Assembly (NCBI GenBank): GCA_049999765.1
Contig: JBNGIQ010009287.1
Span: 1-21,118, forward strand
Source: Phaeoceros laevis
Lineage: Eukaryota; Anthocerotophyta; Anthocerotopsida; Notothyladales
Direction of reading: 5' to 3'
DNA: 21,118 nucleotides
Part shown: positions 8,032-16,969 of the stretch, piece after piece
Layout of the letters: the number at the start of each line of letters is the position of its first letter
How positions within the stretch are numbered: the first letter of the stretch is position 1
Notes under the pieces: model-generated
What the model was told of the DNA's origin: nothing
The model's database searches: none
The model's input: the letters and a program-made list of their open reading frames with translations, nothing else
Made by a program: the position numbers and the translations under genes

Positions 8032-11000
8032 GTACACATCAAGTGGCAGCGCGCCTGATTCCCAAGAGGAGTCGCTGGCGTGTCCACCCCCTACTACTAC
8101 TACTACATGCGATATTGGTATAACTTGCTGCAAATATCTTTGAAGATAAAGATGTCTGACCTCGCCGTTGTGTGATATGTAAACCCTCTGCTTCACCGAT
8201 AGTGTGTTGGACTTCCAAACCTGCTATATGTAAGCCTGTCTGATGAGATCTGGCGTAAGTTGATGTAGATGATATTTGTGTGGCCCCCATTTTTGTAGCC
8301 AAGCATGCCAATCTTTCAGCCAACCCGAATTGTGACATTCCTCCATAAGGCGGTATGCTGCCATTGCAATGTTGGGTAGTCTGTTTGACTGAAGTGTCGC
8401 TAATTGCTGCAGGAACTGAGCTGTGGTAATAATGGCTTCAATCTCCACTGAACATATCCCTAGTTCTGCTAGGAGGGTTGCTGTACAGGTAACTTGCGGT
8501 AAGTTAAAATGTCGTTTGAAGTAACGTCGTTGTACCCGCTCAATCTGTTTCCAACCTTCCTTTGTGCAACTCACAGCCCATGTAGGGGCAGCATAAAATA
8601 GCTTAGGCAAAATGCACTGTTTAAAGAAAGTGATCATAGGGACTGTATGTAAGAAGTGGTGATTCAGGGACTTGGAACTGATGAAGAAAGATGCCGCTGT
8701 TGCAGAATCTACCCTTGATTGACGTGCCTCATGTATCCTTTTTCTTGAAAAGAGCATCATACATAGATACTTGTAGAGGTCAGACTTTATGATGATATCC
8801 GATGCCCAAAAGAAGTCCGGGAGAGGAGTATTGCCGCCATCATTAAAGATAAGTATAGCTGTCTTTTTCAGGTTGACTTAGAAGTGAAATTCCTGGCAGT
8901 ACTCATGGAACATATTGAGTTGTTTCTGCAGGCCTGCTGGAGACAGGGAGAGGAGGACAATATCATCCGCAAATAAGAGCATGGCGATAGCTATACCCAA
9001 CATGTGAGGGGCATCCAGATCAGTTGCTACATGAAATCATCTTTGCAGTTCCTGTAGGTAAAAGGCGAATGATGTTGGAGATTGGGGGCAACCCTGTTTT
9101 AGCCCCATATTGCTATAGAAGGATGTAGAACGGCCCTCATCTGTTCTAACCTGAATGGAACAATGTTGATACATTAGCTGTAGTGCCCTGATTAAGTTGG
9201 GAGGGATGCTGGCCTTTTCCATTGCTTCCCAAAGTTTGGCTCGAGGAATAGAGTCAAAAGCTTTTCTAAGGTCAATGAAGCATGCATATATTTTCTTCCC
9301 TTGGACTTTGGCCTGATCAATAACCGCCCTGAGTGTAAGCAAATGATGGAGGCAGCTGTATGATTTCCTAAATCCTGCCTGAAAAGTCTAGTCTGCACTG
9401 AGCATGTATGGGCTGACCAGCTGATGAACTGTTGAAGCATAGAGCTTGTAAAACATCGAATCGAGCATAATACATCTAAAATTATCAGGATCATTGAGGT
9501 GGTCTGCCTTGTGCAGAGGGCTGAGGTCTGCTTCACCCTAGGTAACAAGGAAATAGCCTATGCTATGTATTTCATTGAAGATACGTGCCATTACATCTGG
9601 GAGTGTGGTGTCACTCAGAAGTTTGAAGTGATCTGCTTGCAATCCATATCGATCTGGTGCTTTGCCTGCTTTGAGGAGTGCTATGGCCTGCCCTACATTC
9701 TTTGGTGTAAAGAGTGAGATGTTTGGCTGCCGTGGATACAAGGGTGTTGAGACCGTGTGAATTGGCAATGTGGACTGAAATAGATCCCTGCCATATTGTT
9801 CCCATGTCTACAGACTGATCTGAGATGGCGGCATACTCCTATTCTTGATGAGGTGAAAAAATGCCTTTGGATTATGCTTGATGTCATCAATTGCTCGAAG
9901 TTGAACTTGCTTCTCGTATGCTCTAAGTTTTTCACGTTTGGTGTGTGAATACAAATTACAGAGGCTCCTATACTCTTCCCTAGCCATGACTTGTCCGGAG
10001 GAATCCTGAGTGAGCATGGTCTGTATATGCTGCTGCAGTTTCTTACAGACACTATCATGCCACTTTCTGCCATCTGAGTTTGTGGCTTGCCGATTGATAG
10101 GTATTTTAGTTCCATGCCTCTTAAGACCTGCCATGAACATGCGTTGCAGGGCTGTGACCTTTTGCAGCAAACTGCTACGGGCATTTCCCTTGTCACAACG
10201 TTGAAGTGCCAGCAACATGTAAGCCTTATAAGCATCCTGGTCCTTCTTTCTAAGGACATGAACCGTATGCTTGGCTGGTTTGGACTGGGCAGTCGGAAAC
10301 ATCATGTTAGGAAAATGGAACTTCAATGAAAGCGGCATGTGATCTGAGCCAACCCGTTGTGGCAAGACCTTAAAGTCTTTAACATGCTGGGTAGATAGTA
10401 TATGAGAGAATAAGAGATCTACTGAACTTTGCCGAAGAGAAGAATGGGGTGTTCCATTCTTCCTCCGCTTGTTTTTGTGAGATCTGTATGATCTACACGT
10501 AAAATCTCCTGATTGTGGAAACTGATCAATGCCATTGAGAATGATCATTTGCCGCCTTCATAGCATATCGAGAAGGAAAGTGGCACGTCTGCCTGAGTGA
10601 CGTGAATCTGCTGAATGCCTTGGAACATCTCCTTCAACTACATAATTTGGATGGCTGGTATCAGATGGAAAGGCTTGCTTTTGAGCTACACGAATGTTTA
10701 TGTCCCCGACAAAAAATGCTGAAGTATGTAGTCCTTGGGTTTCCAAATCAACTACATCCTGCTCAATATCCAGTAACATATCATCAGCGCTAGAGGATTT
10801 ATGTCTAAATGTAGTGCTACTAACTAGTGGGATGTAGGCGCATGCCAGCATTAATGTTTGTGACATATCTGGAGAAGTGATTTTCAACCACAAGAAATGT
10901 GTATCCCGGTTCTGTCGCCAAATTTTGACATGTGATGCAATATGAGGTTTACATAGCACTGCGATGGCCCCTGAGGCAGTTGCCCGGGAAGGCAAACTGT

Positions 11001-11229
11001 GCGGCGGAACAAAAGCCAACATGTTGAACCAAACATAAGCACCAAGTTTGTCGATGGCATTGGCCGGCGTCTCCTTTGTCTCCGACAGAATCACAATGTC
11101 ATAGTCTGGATAGTCTAAGAGGAGTGGAAGCAGCTTTTCCTCTTTATAAACGTTCATATTCCAGTACAAGACATTCACTGACACGGTGGTGACTACTGGC
11201 AGCTGCTGCCCTACAATCCCTGGTAGTTG
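8029..11229 (-). pseudogene. LINE-B ORF2: APE endonuclease plus reverse transcriptase
   Basis: ORF2 would nick the target DNA and reverse-transcribe the LINE RNA. One frame runs through about 1,066 codons with no net frameshift. Endonuclease motifs in order: YWNMN, ILSETKE, CAYIPL, GDINIR, SSVDLLF and GSDH (about 10339-10347), so the key Asn, Glu, Asp and His residues are present. The RT has FIDLRKAFD, GLKQGCPQSP and FADD (8962-8973). In-frame stops: TGA 10558-10560, TAG 9808-9810, TAG 9538-9540, TAG 9388-9390, TGA 9037-9039, TAA 8878-8880 and TAG 8224-8226. Homology to LINE-A (QVW...LS) continues past the last of these to near 8100. A (GTA)5 run then encodes five Val, and the frame ends with TAA at 8029-8031. 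The C-terminal CCHC of LINE-A is not visible. The first in-frame ATG after the ORF1 stop lies inside the YWNMN motif, too late for a normal start. Confidence 0.9.
8091..8106. repeat. (CTA)5 microsatellite
   Basis: Five CTA units plus a C, reading GTA on the LINE-B sense strand. It sits inside the last part of the ORF2 frame and probably marks where LINE-B coding similarity has been lost or expanded. Confidence 0.85.
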
Positions 11230-11232
11230 CTA
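11224..11232 (-). promoter_or_regulatory. ORF1/ORF2 junction: candidate readthrough stop TAG CAA CTA
   Basis: On the - strand the ORF1 stop TAG (11230-11232) is followed by CAA CTA and then by ORF2 in the same frame. UAG-CAR-YYA is the established leaky-stop context first described in a plant tobamovirus. ORF2 lacks an ATG before its first endonuclease motif, so an ORF1-ORF2 fusion made by readthrough would explain its expression. The alternative is that TAG is a decayed CAG in an originally continuous ORF, or that a non-ATG start is used. None of the seven stops within ORF2 has this context. Confidence 0.4.
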
Positions 11233-12571
11233 TGCAGAACGACGGTCACCCAAGGAAGGTGGTGGGCCGATACCCACCAGTCCTGGGTTAATGTTCAGAA
11301 GTCTGAGAAATTCCTGCGGAGTGTAATCCGGGACAATACGGTACATATGGGACCTTTCCCAGATTGGGACATCCTGGGATAGTAGACAATCCCTGTCAGG
11401 TGTACTGGCTGTGACAACAATCCAGTGCCTCGGAGGCAATTGGCCACCCCGGGTGAGTTCCTTCTGAGTGTCCGCTGCCTTCTTGACCTCGATGAATTGA
11501 TGTGGAAAAAATGAACACTCCAGCCTAAGCCAGTTAGCCATCTTGAAATTTGCGAAATCTGGATCTTCATTAAGATCAGGTAAGCCGCGGATACGAACAT
11601 TACAGATATGTTTGTGTTCAGCATCATACCTTGACATGTCGAGGTCACGGGAATCAGGCAAGCCTCGACCCCTGCGCTTCATCTCCACAGCAGATGGATA
11701 GGATTCGTCCTTTGGGCCCTGGAGTACTCTCGATGGTGGTGGACTACCATACTGAGGTGGGATGGACTTTGCTATCTCCTATTGTAAGCGTTGCAAGTCG
11801 GAATCCAGATGATGAGTGGAGGTTTGCACGCGTTTCTCGTTACCTGGAGATCCCTGAAGTGGTAGATGGACTGGCCTTTTGTTGTTGAATGCTGGTGGAC
11901 TGCCGTGCGCCAAGGAAGTCGAAAAATGGCGAGGTGTTGTCGGAGTGGAGGGCGTGGGCAAGGTCCCAGCATCAAATCGACTGGATGTATTCAGCAGCGA
12001 GGTCTGAAGCAGGGGGATGAAAAGCAGAAGAGTCAATCATCGGTACAGGTGGTATGAACTGATGGGCGACCTGTAAAGTAGGCATTACCTGAATGACGGT
12101 GTCTGAAAGCCGTCTGTTTGCTTGGTCAAGTTGGTCAATCCGGGTGTTGGAAGCCTGAAGTAGAGTGGAAGTCTGCTTGAGGTCTTGTTGAACGTCTTGT
12201 ATTGTGTTCTCGGCCTGATCCAACTGAGTATGGAGTTCATCGATCCGGGAAAGAAGCATCTTGATTTGCTTGGTGATGGAGAGATCTGTCTCGGGCAGGA
12301 TGATGGATGTCACGAGCTTCTTCCACTCGTCAATGAGCGTAAGATGTGATTGTATCTGCAGCATAGTAGGTGGAGACTCTGTGTGGTTCGACTGAGAACA
12401 AGCTACAGGCTGTGTGCATTGGACTTGGGGCGGGACATCCGGCTCAGCTGGTTCTGAGGAGGGGTCCATGACCTCTTGGGAGAGGGAGAGTGGAGATTCT
12501 TGAGCAAGGAGGAGGTTGATAAAAGATTGAGGACTGGGAGAGCTGGTGGTGGCATCGACCAGGAGACTCAT
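11230..12571 (-). pseudogene. LINE-B ORF1: coiled-coil and RRM-like RNA-binding protein
   Basis: ORF1 proteins of LINEs bind and package element RNA. I chose ATG 12569-12571 (MSLLVDATT); the same frame is open further upstream without another ATG. Domains by eye: a Ser/Pro-rich N-terminus to about residue 75, then a heptad-rich coiled coil (LLSRIDELHTQLDQAENTI onward to about residue 165). After a frameshift near 11975-12030 comes a Pro/Thr-rich linker. A globular end follows (about 11640-11230) with VRIRGLP, PRHWIVV and a charged tail, resembling the RRM plus C-terminal domain of L1-type ORF1 proteins. There is one internal TAG at 11779-11781 (likely an old CAG). The final TAG at 11230-11232 is in frame with ORF2. 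No CCHC zinc knuckle, common in many plant LINE ORF1 proteins, is seen. The domain assignment is by motif shape and not by search. Confidence 0.7.
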
Positions 12572-12604
12572 AACGAATTCAGCTGAATGTTGGTACAACT
12601 CCTC

Positions 12605-12645
12605 TGTTTATAAGGAGGTGGTTGGCGTGGTGACGAGTTTATAAG
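12605..12645 (-). promoter_or_regulatory. Paired TATA-like motifs upstream of LINE-B ORF1
   Basis: On the - strand CTTATAAAC occurs twice about 30 bp apart, with the nearer copy about 35 bp before the ORF1 ATG. The spacing is odd for a LINE, whose promoter is normally inside the 5' UTR. These could be a host promoter captured by truncation, or chance. Confidence 0.3.
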
Positions 12646-12650
12646 GTAAA

Positions 12651-13974
12651 ATGCCTGACAAAGTAAAAGTGGAAACGTCTAGCACGTCGTGGCCAATTTT
12701 AGTTATGGCCATAGGCTAGCTTGACAGGTGTGTTTCAGGCCCAGTGTTTTAAGATAAAGTGGTTGGCTATGTTTGGAGGTAGCGTTTGATGTGGTACTGA
12801 CGGTGATAGAGTTGTGGTGTGGATTGGTGGAGAAGGTTAGGGTTTGCGTGTATCCTGACTTGTTTGCGTGAATCGAGGAGGTATGAGTAGGATGACTCGT
12901 GTTAGGGCAAAATCTGAGGCGCTTTTTGAGCGGAGAAGATGGAAGTTGGTGACGCTGGCTCAGCAAAACCATAAAGACTGAATAGGGTGGAGGATCTGCG
13001 AGAATTTGTCGCTACTTTGTGCTGGGTGGAGAGACCTAAAGAAGCGGTGATTTTACCATTGAGATCCAGGTGCCATGATTGCAAGATATTCTGTAAGCGG
13101 ATCAGAAATGTCTCCCTTCTCACTAATGAGTGTAGTGTTCAGAATTTGGGAGGTAAGCTGTGTTTGGAAAGAAAGGAATTTATGGGGACGTAGGAAATTG
13201 CACCATGTCAATCTTGTATAGTGTAATGCCTTCCTATATGATGTAAGGCCTTCCTGTATGAACACTGTTTCTGTGACAGGACCCAGATGCTGCAGTTGGG
13301 TAGTATGATAGATTAAGGGTTGTTGTGGGCATAGGCAATTAATCATATGCGTCTACATCTTGGTTCCTGGAAATGAGGAGTAATACGTGAGTGTGGTTTA
13401 CAAGAGTAGGGGAAAGTTCAACAAGGCTTTGTGGTTAATCTTGTGGTAAACGTTAGAAACTTGCAACATGGTTGTGGGTGTGGAAGACTTACAAAATTGG
13501 TGAAACAACGAACATGGAGAAGTTTGTCTAGCAGGCAGTGGCAGCTTTTCCCTTAGCAATGATCCTCTATTTCATGCGTGCATTCAGCAGCAGCCGATTA
13601 TGAAGCAATGATAGGTATCTGCATGGGCCTTGTGTATGTTTTCATGTGTAGGGCTTGCAAGCAATGTGTAATGTCCTTGCATGAACTGAATTTGCGTTAG
13701 GACCCGTTTTCAGAATCATTAAGTGGAAAGTACATTGGGTTCCAGACTTTACTTCTTGAGTGGTTGTTTGAAACCTTAGATTTAAAAAATCTTGGAATGA
13801 GCTTGGAATAAGAAAAACAATGAAGGTTCAAACTTGAGAGTTTCAATGTTCTTGATGTACAACTATTTTGCTCTTGTATGCTATTGTACGCTCTTAGATG
13901 GACTAAAATTTGGAATGTTTGGATGGTTATTTGAAACTTAAGCTATTATGAAGCTTCAAGCTTCAGAATTAAAA
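12651..13974. other. Non-coding stretch, no recognisable gene
   Basis: A few 70-100-codon open frames on the - strand (12703-13346) may belong to the LINE-B 5' UTR, but they show no motif. From about 13600 the DNA is AT-rich. A short near-palindrome TGAAGCTTCAAGCTTCA lies near 13950. I see nothing else that I can support. Confidence 0.5.
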
Positions 13975-14010
13975 CTCTAAACCTTAAACCCTAAACCCTA
14001 AACCCTAAAC
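13975..14010. repeat. Interstitial telomere repeat, CCCTAAA type
   Basis: Five heptamers: CTCTAAA, CCTTAAA, then three perfect CCCTAAA units and a final C. This is the Arabidopsis-type plant telomere unit, here internal. The perfect units are on the right and the degenerate ones on the left. Such blocks arise by telomerase-mediated break repair, chromosome rearrangement, or within promoter telo-boxes. No gene start lies close, so the repair-scar reading fits best. Confidence 0.93.
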
Positions 14011-14559
14011 GGACCAAAAAACCGAGTGAGTCGAGGGTACTCAATTGGTCACTGGACCCCCCGGTTTGTAGGCCCATTTAACCGCTTGTGGCATCCCTTT
14101 TTACACTTCATAAATTTCTAGCTATATCTGGTCGGGTCTTCCATAGGACCAGTATCACGAATGACGGTGTCGACATTTTGTGAACCCTTAACGGGGCTGT
14201 TGTTGGCCGTTAGCGGTAGTTAATGTTTGCATTAGGATTTGGCGTAGGACAAGTGTGTGTATGTGTGACTATTTGAGTAGGTTTGACAAATAGACGGAAC
14301 GCGTGGAGGGAAGGACCTCATTTTTTGGATGCTGAATTTGAAGGTGGGAGGTTAGGCAGGGGTTACGAGAGGATGACAGCGAGAGGTCGGTGGAGGGCCA
14401 CGAGATGGTAGGCCGTAGCAGGGCTGAGTGAGGGTGGCCGGTACCCGCGCCGGGGGCGCCATGGCCAGGTTTAATTGTGTCTTCCCTGCCGCGATCTGAT
14501 CGCAGTTCACAAGGAATTTACACGCCATCAATTTTTTGATATGCCACACGCTGGATGTC
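14011..14559. other. Non-coding stretch with a GC-rich patch
   Basis: No gene is recognised. Features seen are a GT-rich run near 14255-14270 and a GC-rich patch with several CpGs near 14440-14465 (CCCGCGCCGGGGGCGCC). The stretch right after the telomere units (14011-14220) looks non-random but matches nothing I know. Confidence 0.4.
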
Positions 14560-14716
14560 AACCACGGTTGGAGTCTGCAACCCAACCACGGTTGGAGTCT
14601 TCAACCCAACCGCGATTGGAGACTCGAACCGCGGTTGGATACTGCAACCCAACCACGGTTGGAGACTCCAACCCAACCACGGTTGAAGACTTCAACCTTG
14701 GTTGGAGACTCTAACC
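14560..14716. repeat. Palindromic 24-bp minisatellite (about 7 units)
   Basis: About seven tandem units of the form AACCACGGTTGGAGTCT-x-CAACCC, six to seven of them 20-24 bp long. Each unit can fold: GGTTGGAG-A-CTCCAACC in the fifth unit is a perfect 8-bp stem, and the sixth unit GGTTGAAG-A-CTTCAACC is also perfect because both arms changed together. The AACCACGGTT boxes form a second, overlapping near-palindrome, perfect as AACCGCGGTT in the fourth unit. The length is a multiple of three, so a spurious NHGWSLQP-type peptide repeat appears in one frame. Confidence 0.85.
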
Positions 14717-15778
14717 ATTCTGTTCAGAGGCATGGTTGTATAGGAAGGACAACCTCTTGCCCACATACACATTGGCTGTTCGAACCATTTCCGTTATTAC
14801 GTCATAATTGCCAATGCCTTCACACTAATGGCCCATCTCGATGCCACGTTGCCAATCTGGCCAGCAGATTAGCTTCCTTGAGAAAAAATGAACCATCCCG
14901 AGACCACATCCCGAAACCATGAGAGTTTCGAGGGGACACCTGGTTTTTATGCCCCCTGTCTAGCTTTTTTCCCAGCAAAACGATTATTGGGATTAGGTTT
15001 AGGTTATTCTTTCATATCAACCCACACTTATATAGTAGCCGTGGTCACATTGACTATGGTTAGATAGTTTATGGTAAGGTATTATTAGTTAAATAACTAC
15101 CTATACTAAGATACAAATGGCCATCTTCGCGTGGCTATATAAATCACCACCGTGTGACAACATTTATCAATCTATTCATTGTTCTAGCGTTCGTTTTCTC
15201 TCTCACGCACGCTCGCGCGTCCCACAAACCAACTCAACGCACGGTTCAGTAGGCCTTACCACAGAGGACGAGGGTGGAGTTCTCATTCTCTTGCCGGTGA
15301 TTCCCTGTTCGGCCATCTGAACTGTGAAGTCTTTCAAGGATAGCATAGCAACGCAAGTCGAAGGCGCCAAGCTCCATTCCGAAATCAAGTCGGGCCTACG
15401 CACCAGCATCCCGAGTGGCAGTCTTCTCCAGCCAGGTGCCGAGGCCGCAGCCCTATCTCCAACGAGCACTTTGCCTGTTCTCAAGTCTTAGAAAGTGTGA
15501 AAGAAGCCTCACAACGGCTACTAGATTTCACTGCGACTACAGTCAAGAGATCACAACAACTGTTAGACTCGCTAGAGCACTTGGGTTTGAGAGTAGATCA
15601 AATAGATTCTCACTTGTGTAGCCTTGACTTGAGGCTGCTTGTTTGCTTGCAAAATCAGCACACTAACTAACTAAACCAAAGCATATCACCTGTAGCAGGC
15701 ACCAGGTCTGCTAGAATATGTCTTAACTGTGCACCTGAGCCTGCAAGAGACAGTGCATCTGAAGTATGAAGATGCGTT
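14717..15778 (+). promoter_or_regulatory. Upstream region of copia E2: TATA-bearing leader, possible remnant LTR
   Basis: No gene is seen. TATATAAA at 15136-15143, in GTGGCTATATAAATC, resembles GTGGCTATGTAG in the E1 LTR (near 4102), so about 14940-15240 may be a diverged LTR. A second TATA-like box lies near 15029. Pyrimidine-rich CTCTCTC with CpGs follows at about 15195-15220, as in a U5 or leader. I found no clear tRNA-Met primer-binding site and no match to the 3' LTR-like end of E2, so the 5' LTR is unproven. Confidence 0.35.
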
Positions 15779-16969
15779 ATGAGTAAAGGTGGTGACTGGG
15801 ACATCTTTGGCTAGTCACTAGAAGACGACGCGCTTTACACCCTTGCATCCTTCTTCGACATGTCGGGAGGAGGTGAGCAGCGTGGTGAAGGGCGCTCAGA
15901 AAGAAAGGACCCTGAGTCACACACATTGAAAATTGAGTTCAAAGAAAAAGATAGGCTTACAAACGGATCCAACTATGATGTTTGGGCACTCCGGATGAAG
16001 GGAGTCCTTGTAGAAACATCATTGTGGGGATACGTTTGTGGCTCCATTCTTCGGCCTACCAAAACACATGCAGAGATGATAACATTCGAAGGAAATCAGA
16101 GTTCTCCAGCACAATTAGCTTGGGACATTATAGATGCGAGGGCACAAACTGCAATACGCATTGGACTCACGGAGTCAATGGTGTTGAGTACATCCTCGGC
16201 TACTACATCCAAGGAGATGTAGGAGCACTTGGCGCTAGTGTATCATTCTAAAGACATGATGTCCAGAATGACTGCACATACGAAGTTTCATAATCTGAGA
16301 ATGCAGGAAGGCCAACCTTTGGATCAATTCATCTTGATGTTCAGGACAGCTTGACTCCGCTTGGAACAAACAGGGAAGCCAGTCAACGAGCAGGATGCAT
16401 GCATGAGATTGCTAGCATCACTTCCTCCCAGTTATTCAAACTTTGTCACAAGTCAAAATGCGGTGCTACGGCTTGCACAACAGCTGGCGTTGATGACTGG
16501 GCGAGCAGAGGAGGAGTTCCAGACACTGAATGTCAACGAGCTCATATGAGCGCTGATGCAAGAGGAGGTCAGTAGGACTGCCTCAAAAAGTACTAGGGGG
16601 CAGGCCCTCTATGCATCTGCACGGCCTAAGGGGCCTAGAAAGCCATTCAGTAAGCCATATCCTAGCAAAGGGAGAGGAGTCTCACCAGGTGATGCCTCCT
16701 CTAGCAAGAAAAGACCCGGGAACTGTAACTGGTGCGGCTTGCCCAATCACTGGGAGCGAGACTGCCGGAAAAAGAAGAATAATGAGCCAAGGAGGATACC
16801 AGCACCTGAAGCCAACACTGTGGCCAAGAAGGACAAGTCCTCCTCTCCTTCTGTTTTGCTTGTGCAGTCCACCAAGAGTCCTGAGTCCAAAGGCGCTGTG
16901 ACTAAACCACGAGTCTCATTCCATGCACTTACTGTATGTTTAACCACGACTGAATCACACCAATCCTTT
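15779..16969 (+). pseudogene. gag: E2 gag: capsid domain and CCHC zinc knuckle
   Basis: Gag would form the particle and bind RNA. I place the start at ATG 15779 (MSKGGDWDIFG) because the frame stays protein-like through TAG 15812-15814 into SLEDDALYTLASFFD and the next ATG at 15860. The capsid-like part has NYDVWALRMKGVL, typical of copia gag, then WDIIDARAQ and MRLLASLPPSY. A basic linker leads to the knuckle C-x2-C-x4-H-x4-C (CNWCGLPNHWERDC, 16724-16765). Stops: TAG 15812-15814, TAG 16220-16222 (likely Trp), TGA 16352-16354 and TGA 16547-16549 (both likely Arg CGA). The frame is otherwise kept and runs directly into the protease, so gag and pol were one polyprotein. Confidence 0.87.

Larger units (their letters stand above)
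7959..12650 (-). mobile_element. LINE-B, nearly full-length non-LTR retrotransposon
   Basis: Read on the - strand: a TATA-containing 5' flank (near 12605-12645), ORF1 with coiled coil and RRM-like domain, ORF2 with APE-type endonuclease and RT, then a structured 3' flank. No target-site duplication or poly-A could be fixed, so the outer ends are approximate. Damage is mainly nonsense codons; only one frameshift (in ORF1) is evident. It faces LINE-A tail to tail across about 1.5 kb of unassigned DNA. Confidence 0.85.

Noticed and set aside
12703-13346. Three - strand open frames upstream of LINE-B ORF1
   Set aside because: They are short, in different frames and without motifs; at most they are LINE-B 5' UTR.
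14560-14716. A CRISPR-like array
   Set aside because: The units are directly tandem with no unique spacers and are themselves palindromic; this is a minisatellite in a eukaryotic genome.
14536-14922. A 128-codon open frame with an NHGWSLQP-type repeat
   Set aside because: The peptide repeat follows from the 24-bp minisatellite being a multiple of three; the rest has no recognisable features.
14940-15240. A firm call of the E2 5' LTR
   Set aside because: It has a TATA box and weak likeness to the E1 LTR but no match to the E2 3' end, no clear TG...CA limits and no visible tRNA primer-binding site.
15541-15620. A possible tRNA-like stretch (GCTAGAGCACTTGGGTT)
   Set aside because: No cloverleaf with proper D, anticodon and T arms could be built.
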